The position numbers and the translations under genes are program-made. The notes under the pieces are model-generated. The model was not told the origin of the DNA and ran no database searches. It was given only the letters and a program-made list of their open reading frames with translations. From Tepidibacter aestuarii (lineage in GTDB: Bacteria > Bacillota > Clostridia > Peptostreptococcales > Peptostreptococcaceae), in assembly GCF_934924865.1 (NCBI RefSeq), contig NZ_OW235315.1:1736001-1800000 (forward strand): a stretch of DNA of 64,000 nucleotides. Direction: 5' to 3'. This document shows positions 1-8,620 of this stretch, piece by piece (within the stretch, counting starts at the first letter, position 1; every line of letters starts with the position of its first letter).

Positions 1-248
1 TTTTTATAAATAATTGACTTCTTATAAGTTATTTTTTTCGTAATATTAGTTAAATATATTATGAAAACCTAACCATTTTTAGTTATAATGACCTTTATAA
101 ATTGTATATTTGCTCTAATATTTTAAATTATGAGACATAACTATTTTGCTAAGCTTAATCTCTTTAATCTAGAAGCATAATTGATGATCACTATTGTATT
201 AGCGGCTTTTATCTGACGTAGTGGAAATTAAGCAAATAAATTTTTTAA

Positions 249-332
249 CTTATTAAAGATACAGGACAATTATGGGTTTACAGAAAAGGTGAAAGAGTTG
301 AAGGCATTCCAATGGGTGAATTTATAAAATAA
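249..332 (+). pseudogene. C-terminal remnant of an unrecognised protein
   Basis: An open frame of 27 codons runs to a TAA at 330-332 and has no start codon; an in-frame TAA lies just upstream at 246-248. The peptide reads as protein-like (it ends QLWVYRKGERVEGIPMGEFIK apart from one break) and sits immediately before a DUF4279 gene. I infer the 3' end of a larger gene whose front has been lost. The toxin-then-immunity layout of polymorphic toxin loci is one possible origin, but I do not recognise the fold. Confidence 0.3.
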
Positions 333-346
333 GGGAAGTGATATTA

Positions 347-757
347 GTGGATAAAACTAATATAAAAGTAGATTTTAGAATTGTAGGAGATAATTTTGAA
401 CCTAGTGATATTACATCAAAATTATCATTAACGCCTACATCAGCTTGGAAAAAAGGAGATAAGTTTACAAGGCGTGAGAAAAACCTTGAAAAAAAGTATT
501 CATGTTGGCGTATAAGTACTGGATATGAAGAGTCTGTGGATATTGTTTTGCAATTGAATAAAATTATCAATATTCTTAATGATAAAAAAGCAATACTACA
601 GGATTTGAAAAAAGTATATAGTTTTGATTATAGAATTGATGCTGTAATCAACATTGAGAATGGTGAAGCTCCAGCTTTATACATTGAATCTGAAATAATC
701 AAATTCGCAAATGATATAGGTGCAGAATTAGATTTTGATTTGTACATTTTGAGCTAA
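347..757 (+). CDS. DUF4279 domain-containing protein
   Basis: A protein of about 136 residues that resembles the DUF4279 family: a short alpha/beta protein with an early DISSKL-type segment (here ITSKLSLTPTSAWKKGD) and a late ALYIESEIIKFA helix. No biochemical role is established for the family. A GTG at 338 is possible, but the GGGAAG stretch at 333-338 would then overlap the start, so the GTG at 347 is preferred. The gene begins 14 bases after the stop of a truncated coding remnant, so it may have been the second gene of a pair, for example an immunity-like partner. That role is inference only. No signal peptide or membrane segment is visible. Confidence 0.7.
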   Translation: MDKTNIKVDFRIVGDNFEPSDITSKLSLTPTSAWKKGDKFTRREKNLEKKYSCWRISTGYEESVDIVLQLNKIINILNDKKAILQDLKKVYSFDYRIDAVINIENGEAPALYIESEIIKFANDIGAELDFDLYILS

Positions 758-790
758 TTTGATAAACATATTATTGAAGTAGGAGAAAAT

Positions 791-910
791 ATGATTATGG
801 TTGTCAGAAAATTCATAAACAGTGTTCTATCAATTGAAGAAACTGCTATTAAAATGGATGTACCAGTTGATTATGTGGAATTTTGCTTAGAGTATGGGTA
901 TAACGTGTAG
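791..910 (+). CDS. Small hypothetical protein, 39 aa
   Basis: A 39-residue ORF begins with ATG behind a good ribosome-binding site (AGGAG about six bases upstream) and follows the DUF4279 gene by 33 bases, so it may be co-transcribed. The product (starting MIMVVRKFINSVLSIEE, ending YVEFCLEYGYNV) has no recognisable domain. It could be a genuine small protein or the start of a truncated gene. Confidence 0.4.
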   Translation: MIMVVRKFINSVLSIEETAIKMDVPVDYVEFCLEYGYNV

Positions 911-1030
911 CAAGTTAATAGCACAATCCTCTTATATTGCGTAAATTATTAGTTTAATATTGATACACAATATCTATAAATGTAGCAATAACTTTTAATG
1001 AAGTTAACTTATGGAGAGTTAGTTTTTTTA

Positions 1031-1068
1031 GAAAAAATGGACAAGTTATGCTTGTACAATTAATGGGG
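1031..1068 (+). repeat. Dispersed repeat block 1, left copy
   Basis: This 38-bp stretch contains GACAAGTTATGCTTGTACAA and matches 8834-8871 at about 33 of 38 positions. It lies in non-coding DNA upstream of the ABC-transporter operon, and its partner lies downstream of the same operon in the same orientation. Inside it TTGTACAA is self-complementary. It may be a remnant of a mobile element or a conserved regulatory sequence. Confidence 0.6.
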
Positions 1069-1210
1069 CACATCCCAATAAGAATGTATTTTACATTTTG
1101 AAAATAACTATCTGCTTATTTAAGAAGGATATTTACAGTCACCTTCTTGTTAAATTTGGTCATTAAATTAAATGATTATATTGAAATAAATAGAACATTA
1201 ATTAAGTAAG

Positions 1211-1248
1211 TATTTAGAATTAACAGAGGTGAACCGTATTATAAATAA
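1211..1248 (+). repeat. Dispersed repeat block 2, left copy
   Basis: A 38-bp block including TATTTAGAATT and AGAGGTGAACCGTAT matches 8621-8658 with only a few differences. AGAGGTG resembles a ribosome-binding site. A GTG at 1229 in each-copy-equivalent position opens a short peptide frame beginning VN-IIN in both copies. A hairpin follows each copy at a similar distance. The function is unknown. Confidence 0.6.
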
Positions 1249-1285
1249 CTATGATTTCAAAAATCATTATAAAGATATTATTGAA

Positions 1286-1326
1286 AGGTTGTATAGTAGA
1301 GTTTTTTACTATGCAATCTTTTTTTT
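1286..1326 (+). terminator. Rho-independent terminator
   Basis: A 13-bp stem (AGGTTGTATAGTA paired with TACTATGCAATCT, allowing two G-U pairs) is followed by a run of eight T. It insulates the ABC-transporter operon from the repeat-rich DNA upstream. Confidence 0.75.
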
Positions 1327-1330
1327 GTAA

Positions 1331-1347
1331 GGTTTAATTAAGGTTTA
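1331..1347 (+). promoter_or_regulatory. Direct-repeat operator candidate for the ABC operon
   Basis: Two GGTTTA hexamers lie 11 bases apart (1331-1336 and 1342-1347), just upstream of the putative -35. One-turn spacing of direct repeats is typical of binding sites for OmpR/PhoB-family regulators. Such a regulator is encoded at the end of this gene cluster. Binding is inferred. Confidence 0.4.
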
Positions 1348-1352
1348 GTTCA

Positions 1353-1380
1353 TTATGGTGTAAGTTTGGGATTGTATAAT
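1353..1380 (+). promoter_or_regulatory. Putative promoter of the ABC/redox operon
   Basis: A perfect TATAAT at 1375-1380 is preceded by a poor -35 (TTATGG at 1353-1358, 16-base spacer). A weak -35 next to direct repeats fits an activator-dependent promoter. Confidence 0.5.
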
Positions 1381-1414
1381 GAATTTGCAGTAAATAAGAG
1401 GAGGTGTAAAAATC

Positions 1415-2437
1415 ATGATTCTTTGGGAATTAAAAAAAATATTTAAATCAAAAACAGGCTTAATTGTAATAGCATTATTTGTTTTTCTTTCTGGTATTAT
1501 GAGTTTTTTAAAGCCTACACTAGAAACAGAAAATTCATATAGAAATGATAAATATGAACTAGTAGTAGACACTAGACCTAAAAATGAAATTGCAAATGAT
1601 AAATTTAATGAAAAAATAAATCAAATAGAAGAAATGGCAAATACGTATGTAGACGATGAATCTATGAATAAAATTATAGAGATATCACGAGATAATTTAA
1701 GATTTATGGAATATAGAAAATATAAGGATGTTAGTTTTTTTAAGGTTTTTGATTATAGGATAGATCATTCTTTGATGTCGATAGTTATGGTTATTATTCT
1801 CATTTTAATATTTTCAAATATATATACAAATGAAATAGTATCTGATGTAGATAATATAATTCTTTCATCTAAAAATAAGTTCAGAGTTTTGTACTCAAAA
1901 CTAGCATTTGCTATAATTTTTCCTATTGTAATCTATGGATTTTATTTAGGAATAGAATTTTTAGTAACTTTAGTTCAGTATGGAAGGCCTGTAAATGGAG
2001 GATCAGAAGCTTTTAGAATTATTGATAATGGATATATATTTTTGAATGAAACTTATACTATCAATAACTATCTAATGCTTAAGATTTTAACTATGACATC
2101 AATATTTATTAGCATATCTGTATTCTCGAGTTTATCCTCGTTTATTTCAACGAATTCTTTAGCATCTATAAGTGGAACTTTAATGTTTTTAATATTGGGT
2201 AAAGCATGTACAATTATTAAATTTCTACCAAAAGAATTACTAATTGTATTGAGTAAAGTAAATTATGTGGATTTGATATTTTATCCGCATAGCTTTATAG
2301 GAATGTATGCTGGAGATGTTAATATTCTTGGAAACAGTTTAGATGTTATAAATTTATGCAATGGTATTTTAGTATTAATGCTATCTATTGGAGTAGGACT
2401 TTGCGTTTTTACATTTAAAAAGATTTTAACTAGATAA
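1415..2437 (+). CDS. ABC-2 type transporter permease
   Basis: An integral membrane protein of 340 aa that acts as a permease subunit of the ATPase encoded next. It starts WELKKIFKSKTG, the usual cytoplasmic entry of ABC-2 permeases, followed by a membrane helix at about 14-32. A large extracellular, charged loop (about 33-115) comes next, then five more hydrophobic segments towards the C-terminus. The start has GAGGAGG upstream. The gene lies 18 bases before the ATPase gene and shares an operon with a second permease, a thioredoxin-like lipoprotein, a CXXC peptide and a membrane ferredoxin. Substrate is unknown; ABC-2 systems with neighbouring two-component systems often export peptides or antibiotics. 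Confidence 0.85.
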   Translation: MILWELKKIFKSKTGLIVIALFVFLSGIMSFLKPTLETENSYRNDKYELVVDTRPKNEIANDKFNEKINQIEEMANTYVDDESMNKIIEISRDNLRFMEYRKYKDVSFFKVFDYRIDHSLMSIVMVIILILIFSNIYTNEIVSDVDNIILSSKNKFRVLYSKLAFAIIFPIVIYGFYLGIEFLVTLVQYGRPVNGGSEAFRIIDNGYIFLNETYTINNYLMLKILTMTSIFISISVFSSLSSFISTNSLASISGTLMFLILGKACTIIKFLPKELLIVLSKVNYVDLIFYPHSFIGMYAGDVNILGNSLDVINLCNGILVLMLSIGVGLCVFTFKKILTR

Positions 2438-2455
2438 TTTTAGGAGGAATGATTA

Positions 2456-3343
2456 ATGAATAAGCTTGAAATAAAGAATTTAACAAAAAATTATGGTAGA
2501 AAAAAAGCAAACGATGATATAAATATTACTTTTGAAAATGGTGTATATGGACTTTTAGGACCTAATGGAGCAGGTAAAACAACTCTTATGAAGCAGATAA
2601 CAACCTTAATAGAGCCATCAAAAGGACAAATCTTATACAATGGAGAGAATGTAAAAGATTTAGATGATAAGTACAGATCTTTAATTGGATATCTTCCTCA
2701 AGAATTTGGGTTTTATAAGAATTTCTCAGCAAAGAGATTTTTACAGTATGTAGCTGCTTTAAAGGGGTTAAGTGGTAAAAATGCTAATAAAAAAATAGAT
2801 GAACTTTTAAATCTTGTAGGATTATATGAAGTAAGAAATAAAGCAGTTGGTAAATTTTCTGGGGGAATGAAGAGAAGAGTAGGAATAGCTCAAGCTCTAT
2901 TGAATGATCCTAAGATTTTAGTATTAGATGAGCCAACAGCAGGACTTGATCCACAGGAAAGAGCAAGATTTAGAAATCTTATTTCACAAATTTCTAAGGA
3001 TAAGATTATAATACTTTCTACTCATATAATTTCAGATATAGAATCTATAGCAAAGGAAACCATTATGATAAAAAATGGAGCTGTTCTTATGAAGGGAATT
3101 CATAGAGATATACTTTTAGGAATGGAAGGTAAGGTATATAGCATAAAAGTTTCTAGTGAAGATGAGGTTTATGAGATACAAAATAATTATAAAATAGTAA
3201 ATATTCAGCGTGGTGTTAACGGTACAGAACTTAGAATTATAAGTGATAAGATGCCTCCATATGAAGAGTCACAATTAGTAGAATCTAAATTTGAAGATGT
3301 TTATATGTTTTACTTTGACTTAGAAAACACTAGGGAGGTATAA
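2456..3343 (+). CDS. ABC transporter ATP-binding protein
   Basis: A 295-aa cytoplasmic ATPase that powers the two flanking permeases. Walker A is GPNGAGKTT (about 35-43), the Q-loop follows at LPQEFG, the signature is FSGGMKRR (about 138-145), Walker B is ILVLDEPTAGLD (about 159-170), and the switch histidine is in LSTHIISD. The last 80 residues form the extra domain typical of the BcrA/CcmA-like exporters. The gene follows an AGGAGGAATGATTAATG start region and ends directly before the next ATG. Transport direction is probably export; the cargo cannot be read from the sequence. Confidence 0.9.
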   Translation: MNKLEIKNLTKNYGRKKANDDINITFENGVYGLLGPNGAGKTTLMKQITTLIEPSKGQILYNGENVKDLDDKYRSLIGYLPQEFGFYKNFSAKRFLQYVAALKGLSGKNANKKIDELLNLVGLYEVRNKAVGKFSGGMKRRVGIAQALLNDPKILVLDEPTAGLDPQERARFRNLISQISKDKIIILSTHIISDIESIAKETIMIKNGAVLMKGIHRDILLGMEGKVYSIKVSSEDEVYEIQNNYKIVNIQRGVNGTELRIISDKMPPYEESQLVESKFEDVYMFYFDLENTREV

Positions 3344-4114
3344 ATGATGGGAACACTTATAAAGCTTGAACTTAGAAAAATACTTTTGAAAAAAAGAATG
3401 TTAATAGTTTTGACAGGATCATTATTTTTAAGTTTTGTTTCAATAAGAGCCTTTTCAATAGAAGAAACTTATGCAGATATATTTAGTAAAGGATATGGAT
3501 TAGTTCCTTTGATGGGAATTATGATGTTTATGATGTTTTCGGGAACTTATACTTCAGAGTATAACTCAAATATGTCAGAATTAATTAAAACAACTAAAAA
3601 TGGTAAGAAAGAAATTGTATTAGCTAAATCAATAGCATCAGGATTAGGTGCTGCCATAATAAATCTTTTAGTTTTTTTAACTGTATGTTTATCTGCTTTA
3701 ACAAAGCATGAATTTGGTGGATTAGAGTTACCATTAAAAAGTCTTTGGTATTTTAGAAAAAGTGGATCAGATATAACGGTTATTCAAATGATTTTGATTA
3801 TGATTGTAACTATTACAATATGGTCGTTTTTCTTTGCACAATTAGGATTATTTTTATCATCTATAAGTAAGTCAGCAGCAATTCCATTCATATTTGGAGG
3901 ACTTATTATGGGAGTACCATATATATTAGAAGGATTTTTAAAAGGTATTGGATTTGCAAAATATCTAGGATTTACACCTCTTTGGGCAATGATGAGCTGT
4001 CAGCTTATAAGGTATAATGTAGGGTTTGCAACTCCTTTTATTCTTTTAGGTATTTTTGTGGTTGGAATGATTGTATTTCCTAAATTAACATATAAGGCTT
4101 TTATAAAAAATTAA
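3344..4114 (+). CDS. ABC-2 type transporter permease, second subunit
   Basis: A 256-aa membrane protein with about six hydrophobic segments and the ABC-2 opening LIKLELRKILLKKRM. It begins immediately after the stop of the ATPase gene, with GGAGG overlapping the end of that gene, so translation is probably coupled. It is shorter than the first permease and lacks its large extracellular loop, so the transporter is likely a heterodimer of the two permeases plus two ATPases. ATG at 3344 and 3347 are both possible starts; 3344 is given. Confidence 0.85.
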   Translation: MMGTLIKLELRKILLKKRMLIVLTGSLFLSFVSIRAFSIEETYADIFSKGYGLVPLMGIMMFMMFSGTYTSEYNSNMSELIKTTKNGKKEIVLAKSIASGLGAAIINLLVFLTVCLSALTKHEFGGLELPLKSLWYFRKSGSDITVIQMILIMIVTITIWSFFFAQLGLFLSSISKSAAIPFIFGGLIMGVPYILEGFLKGIGFAKYLGFTPLWAMMSCQLIRYNVGFATPFILLGIFVVGMIVFPKLTYKAFIKN

Positions 4115-4135
4115 TAATAGAATGGGGAAATTAAT

Positions 4136-5197
4136 ATGAAAAAGACATATTTAGCTATAGTTATGATTATAGCTCTTTGTGTATCCATAGTTGGATGTGG
4201 TAAAGTAGAACAAAATGAGAAATCTGTAGAAGTCAAAAAGATGAGATTTGAAGAAGTAGGGTTAGAATATTATGAACCTCAAGCATGGGATGAAAAAGAG
4301 GGAGTATCTCCAGCTTGTGTAGCAGGTGGGAAATACGGAGTAGCTTATATAGTAGCAGAAATTCCGTATGAATTTTTACCAACTGATTTTATTAAGGGAT
4401 TAATTAAAGATGGTGAAAATGCAAAAACTGAGGAAGATCAAAAAAAAATATTTGAAAAATATCAAAAGAAAGCGAAGAATTTCTTTAATATTATGGTACT
4501 GGACAAAACTAAAGAAAAAAATGGACCAATTGAGGATATAAAAAGAAAAGAGAAAGTTTTTAAAGAATATAAGTATAAGGAAAAGGTAGCTGAAATAGAT
4601 AATTTAGAATGTTATATATTATATAACGATAAATATGATGAGAGCGGATTGTCTGAAGAAGAAAGAAAAGAATTCAAAGAAGTTCGTGAGAGTATAGATG
4701 AACTTAAGAAGAATATAAAATTATTTACACCAATTGATATAAGTAAAAAAATAAGTGAAAACAAAACTATAGAATTTGAAACTAAAACTATTGATGGGAA
4801 AAAAATAGACAGTAGCATATTTGAAGATTATGAACTTACAATGGTAAATATATGGGCAACATTTTGTGGACCTTGTATTGCAGAAATGCCTGATATTCAA
4901 AATCTTTATGATGAAGTAAAGAATAAGAATATAAATGTAGTTGGTATTATTTCAGATATACCAGATGATGAAAATGAAGAACTTGCAAAGCAAATACTTG
5001 ATAAAAAAGATGTGAAATTTGCAAATATAGTTCCTGATGAAAAATTAAATAAAGGAATATTAAAAGATATATCTGGGGTTCCAACAACTATATTTGTTGA
5101 TAGTGAAGGAAATATGGTTGGAGAACCTATAGTGGGTAGCCGCAGCAAAGAAGAATATAAGAAAAAGATAGAAAAAATATTAGAAAATTTAAAGTAG
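4136..5197 (+). CDS. TlpA/ResA-like thioredoxin-fold lipoprotein
   Basis: A 353-aa exported lipoprotein. The signal peptide ends in the lipobox SIVGC with acylated Cys21. Residues about 35-205 form a charged region of unknown fold. Residues about 210-353 are a TlpA/ResA/AhpC-TSA type thioredoxin domain with the active site WATFCGPC (Cys244 and Cys247) and the cis-proline region SGVPTTIFVD. It probably reduces disulfides or passes electrons outside the membrane. The neighbouring membrane ferredoxin and CXXC peptide could supply the reducing power. It follows the second permease by 21 bases in one operon. The large N-terminal extension is unusual for plain ResA-like proteins. Confidence 0.85.
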   Translation: MKKTYLAIVMIIALCVSIVGCGKVEQNEKSVEVKKMRFEEVGLEYYEPQAWDEKEGVSPACVAGGKYGVAYIVAEIPYEFLPTDFIKGLIKDGENAKTEEDQKKIFEKYQKKAKNFFNIMVLDKTKEKNGPIEDIKRKEKVFKEYKYKEKVAEIDNLECYILYNDKYDESGLSEEERKEFKEVRESIDELKKNIKLFTPIDISKKISENKTIEFETKTIDGKKIDSSIFEDYELTMVNIWATFCGPCIAEMPDIQNLYDEVKNKNINVVGIISDIPDDENEELAKQILDKKDVKFANIVPDEKLNKGILKDISGVPTTIFVDSEGNMVGEPIVGSRSKEEYKKKIEKILENLK

Positions 5198-5233
5198 CAC
5201 TCAAATAATTATAGATGTACTGGAGTGATCTAG

Positions 5234-5371
5234 ATGAAAGAAAGACTATATAGGTATGGAATATTAATTACCAGTTTAAGCTTTATAAATTTAGGGTTAT
5301 ATAGAAAAGAAGTAGATATTGTTTTTAGAAAAGCAATAAATATATGTTTGGAGTGCATAGGAATTGGATAA
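5234..5371 (+). CDS. CD1871A-family CXXC motif peptide
   Basis: A 45-aa protein with one hydrophobic segment (about 8-22) and the C-terminal motif KAINICLECIGIG, which contains the CLEC (CXXC) pair. This ending matches what I know of the CD1871A family, small CXXC proteins named after a C. difficile gene. It lies between the thioredoxin-like lipoprotein and the membrane ferredoxin, and its stop overlaps the TTG start of the latter by eight bases. I infer a small membrane-linked redox partner that relays electrons between ferredoxin and lipoprotein. The ribosome site (GGAGTGATCTAG) is modest. Confidence 0.75.
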   Translation: MKERLYRYGILITSLSFINLGLYRKEVDIVFRKAINICLECIGIG

Positions 5372-6194
5372 AAGAGGGTTATATCAAACAATTGTTACTA
5401 TCATTACAAATGCAAATATAAATGGGTTTATTGAAAAAAATATATATAAGGGTCCTATCAAAAAGGTATGTGCTCCAGGACTTAATTGTTATTCTTGTCC
5501 AGGGGCTATAGGGTCCTGTCCTATTGGTTCTATACAAGCTGTTATAGGTAGTATGAAATATAATGTTTCATTATATATAATAGGATTTATTTCGTTAATG
5601 GGAATAATATTTGGTAGATTTATTTGTGGATGGTTATGCCCTTTTGGATTATTTCAAGATTTACTTTATAAGATACCATCTCGAAAGATTAAGGTTAGTA
5701 AAAAAACAAATAATATATTAAAGTATTTTAAGTACCTTATTTTAATTATTTTTGTAATATTATTACCAATGTTTTTGGTAAATGAATTTGGAATGAGCCC
5801 TCCTTATTTTTGTGAGTATATCTGTCCAACTGGTACTTTAGAAGGAGGAATTCCACTAGTATTATTAAATAAATCTTTAAGAGAAACCATTGGGGTTTTG
5901 TTTGTATGGAAAATGTTTATTTTACTTAGTATTACTACAGCTTCAATATTTATATACAGACCATTTTGTAGATATATTTGTCCTTTAGGTGCATTCTATG
6001 CATTGTTTAATCCTATAAGCTTTTACAAATTTAAATTACACAAAAACTTATGTACAAACTGTAATACTTGTGTGAAAAAATGTAATATGAATATAGAAAT
6101 TAATAAAAATGCTAACAGTATAGATTGTATTAGATGTGATAATTGTATTAAAGCGTGTCCTACAAAAGCAATCAAAAAAGAAATAAGAGTATAA
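5364..6194 (+). CDS. NapH/MauN-type membrane polyferredoxin
   Basis: A 276-aa membrane-bound iron-sulfur protein with three or four membrane helices (about 66-86, 118-138, 175-205). Cysteine motifs are APGLNCYSCPGAIGSCPIG near the N-terminus, CGWLCPFG, CEYICPTG and CRYICPLG after the helices (the repeated CxxxCP signature of NapH-type proteins). Two [4Fe-4S] sites follow in the C-terminal ferredoxin domain: CTNCNTCVKKC and CIRCDNCIKACP. It should pass electrons across or along the membrane, here probably to the CXXC peptide and the TlpA-like lipoprotein. The TTG start at 5364 overlaps the end of the CXXC peptide gene, implying translational coupling. Confidence 0.85.
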   Translation: MDKRGLYQTIVTIITNANINGFIEKNIYKGPIKKVCAPGLNCYSCPGAIGSCPIGSIQAVIGSMKYNVSLYIIGFISLMGIIFGRFICGWLCPFGLFQDLLYKIPSRKIKVSKKTNNILKYFKYLILIIFVILLPMFLVNEFGMSPPYFCEYICPTGTLEGGIPLVLLNKSLRETIGVLFVWKMFILLSITTASIFIYRPFCRYICPLGAFYALFNPISFYKFKLHKNLCTNCNTCVKKCNMNIEINKNANSIDCIRCDNCIKACPTKAIKKEIRV

Positions 6195-6216
6195 TATGTT
6201 TGTATTAAACTATATA

Positions 6217-6248
6217 AAAACCTGATTCACTAAAATATCAGGTTTTTT
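6217..6248 (+). terminator. Rho-independent terminator
   Basis: AAAACCTGAT pairs with ATCAGGTTTT around a 10-base loop, followed by T residues. It separates the transporter/redox genes from the two-component genes. Confidence 0.85.
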
Positions 6249-6309
6249 GTTATACTATTAAGCGAGTAGAAGGATAATATACATAGATAATTTAATAGGA
6301 GAGTGAGAT

Positions 6310-7029
6310 ATGGAAAGGCTAATAAAGGAAAAGAAAATATTAATTATAGATGATGAAGAAGATATATTGAAATTACTATCAACAGTATTAACTAAGGAAG
6401 GTTTTAAAAATATATATACAGCAGAAACAGGTAATAAAGGACTCAAGCTATTCGAATCTGTAAAGCCTGAAATTATTCTTTTGGATATAATGCTTCCAGA
6501 TAAGGAGGGCTATGAGGTTTGCAAGAAAATTAGAGAAAACTCTATGGTACCTATTTTATTTTTATCTGCAAAATCAGAGGAAATGGATAGAATACTAGGA
6601 TTTGCTTTAGGAGGAGATGATTATATAACAAAACCATTTAGTCCTAAAGAGGTATGTTATAGAGTAAAAGCTCAATTGAGAAGAAATTCTATAAATTTTA
6701 TCCAAGAAAAAAAAGATGAGAAAGATCTATCCTTTGGTCCTTTTGAGATAAACGAAAAAAAACTAGAAATTAAAAAGAATAGAGAAATTCTTGAGCTTAA
6801 ACCAAAGGAACTTAAACTATTTTTATATATGGCAAAGAACCCGAATCAAATTATAAGTAAAGAGAAAATTTGTGATGAAGTATGGGGAGAAGATTATATA
6901 GGATTTGATAATACAATAATGGTACATATAAGAAGACTTAGAGAGAAAATAGAGGATAATCCGTCAAACCCTAAGTACATTATAAATGTTAAGGGACTTG
7001 GATATAAGCTAATAGTGAAGGATGAATAA
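6310..7029 (+). CDS. OmpR-family response regulator
   Basis: A 239-aa DNA-binding regulator. The receiver domain (1-125) has the acidic pocket Asp14/Asp15, phospho-acceptor Asp59 (IILLDIMLP) and Lys108 (YITKPF). The winged-helix effector domain (about 140-237) carries the usual VWGEDYIG and VHIRRLREKIE segments. It sits four bases before the sensor kinase gene and downstream of the transporter/redox operon. I infer it controls that operon, where 11-bp-spaced direct repeats lie at 1331-1347. The gene has its own GGAGAG ribosome site. Confidence 0.93.
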   Translation: MERLIKEKKILIIDDEEDILKLLSTVLTKEGFKNIYTAETGNKGLKLFESVKPEIILLDIMLPDKEGYEVCKKIRENSMVPILFLSAKSEEMDRILGFALGGDDYITKPFSPKEVCYRVKAQLRRNSINFIQEKKDEKDLSFGPFEINEKKLEIKKNREILELKPKELKLFLYMAKNPNQIISKEKICDEVWGEDYIGFDNTIMVHIRRLREKIEDNPSNPKYIINVKGLGYKLIVKDE

Positions 7030-7032
7030 AAT

Positions 7033-8448
7033 ATGAAATGGAAACTTACCTTAAGGTTTGTATCTACTGTAATTTCAGTAGTGATTATAGTAATGATTAT
7101 AAATATAGTGTCTATAACAATATTATTTTTTACACGAAATGATATAAATAATAAAGACAAGAAATTTTTAACAGGAGCTAGTACAGAGGATTTTGTGAGA
7201 AATTTTAATAACTATATATTAATAAAGGAAGAAAACATAAATGTAAGTGATAAAGGAAAAAAAGAGCTTGATAATAAGGAAACGTGGATACAAATTTTAG
7301 ATGAGAATGGAAAAGAAATATACAGCTACAAAAGGCCAGAAAATACCCCAGTTAAATACACGCCGTTTCAGCTTGTTCATGGATATAAGTATAGAGGGGG
7401 GATAGGTAACTCATCAACTATATTTATAGGAGAAAAAATGGTTAAAGACAAGCAGTATAGTTATATTATAGGGTTTCCTATGCGAAAGGTTCAAAAACAC
7501 ATTTTAATTTATAATACAGATGATATTGGAGAATTTATGAAGAATACTACGGTTGCGGTGCTTTTAATTGATTCTATAATAGCTTTATTTTTTGGATACT
7601 TATTTAGTAGAAGACTAACAAAGCCATTAGGTAATATTATTAGCGGAGTAGAAAAGTTGGGAGAAGGAGATTATGATGTTTATTACTCTCCAAAAGGAAT
7701 ATACAATCATATATATTATAATTTAAATAATCTTTCAGATACACTTAAAATAAATGAAATAGAACGTAAGAAGTTAGATAAAATGAGGGAGGATTGGATA
7801 GCAAATATATCTCATGATATAAAAACTCCTTTGGCATCTATTAAAGGGTATGCAGAGATTTTAAGTGATGGTGATTATGAATTTTCTAAGGAAGAAATAG
7901 TATCTTATGCAGATGTTATTCATAAAAAGTCTAATTATATAAATGAACTTGTAGAAGATTTAAATTTAACTACAAAGCTTAAAAATAAAACTTCTATAAT
8001 AAATAAAAAAGAAATTAACTTAGTAAAACTGGTTAGAGAAAGTGTTATCGATATATTAAATGATCCCAAATACAGTGATAGCGATATTAATTTTATTTGT
8101 GAAGAAAATATTATTTTAAAGGAAGTAGATGGTATTTTAATAAAGAGAGTAATAAACAATCTTTTATATAATTCTCTTATTCACAATGATGCCGAGGTCA
8201 AGATAGAAGTTAAAGTTATTAAGGAGGATAATGTTCATATATTTATAAAAGACGATGGAAAAGGAATAGGTTCAGAAGATATAAAGTATATATTTGATAG
8301 ATATTATAGAGGAACAAATACTGGGGAAAGACATAAAGGTTCGGGACTTGGAATGGCTATATCTAAGGAAATAGTAAATGCACATGACGGAAATATAAAA
8401 ATAAATAGTAAGCCTGGAGAAGGCACGGAAATAGAGGTTATATTATAA
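7033..8448 (+). CDS. Membrane sensor histidine kinase
   Basis: A 471-aa kinase for the adjacent OmpR regulator. Two membrane helices (about 13-35 and 175-195) enclose an extracytoplasmic sensor region of about 140 residues. A HAMP linker follows (RRLTKPLGNIISGVEKLGEGD). The dimerisation/phosphoacceptor domain has NISHDIKTPLASIKG with His261. The ATPase domain has the N-box INNLLYNSLIH, G1 DDGKGIG and G2 GSGLGMAISKEI. The signal is unknown; the position beside an exporter and extracellular redox proteins suggests sensing of a toxic compound or envelope redox stress. Confidence 0.93.
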   Translation: MKWKLTLRFVSTVISVVIIVMIINIVSITILFFTRNDINNKDKKFLTGASTEDFVRNFNNYILIKEENINVSDKGKKELDNKETWIQILDENGKEIYSYKRPENTPVKYTPFQLVHGYKYRGGIGNSSTIFIGEKMVKDKQYSYIIGFPMRKVQKHILIYNTDDIGEFMKNTTVAVLLIDSIIALFFGYLFSRRLTKPLGNIISGVEKLGEGDYDVYYSPKGIYNHIYYNLNNLSDTLKINEIERKKLDKMREDWIANISHDIKTPLASIKGYAEILSDGDYEFSKEEIVSYADVIHKKSNYINELVEDLNLTTKLKNKTSIINKKEINLVKLVRESVIDILNDPKYSDSDINFICEENIILKEVDGILIKRVINNLLYNSLIHNDAEVKIEVKVIKEDNVHIFIKDDGKGIGSEDIKYIFDRYYRGTNTGERHKGSGLGMAISKEIVNAHDGNIKINSKPGEGTEIEVIL

Positions 8449-8620
8449 ATATTTAGGCAAATAAATTTTTAGTTTTTCAAATTCTAAATAAGACAAATAT
8501 CCAAGAGCAGAATAGCTTATTTATCTGCTATAAAATAGCTCAAGATATTAACTATATAAGAAAAAATAGACAAGACCGTTAGAAATATATGTACAGATTA
8601 AGAGAAGTAGAACTGTTAAC

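Noticed and set aside
1031..1248. Short repeats in gene-poor DNA considered as a CRISPR array.
   Set aside because: Only two copies of each block exist, over 7 kb apart, without regular spacers or cas genes.
1229..1330. A GTG frame beginning VNRIIN after AGAGGTG, conserved in part at 8639.
   Set aside because: The frames diverge after a few codons and the left one runs through the terminator, so protein coding is unlikely.
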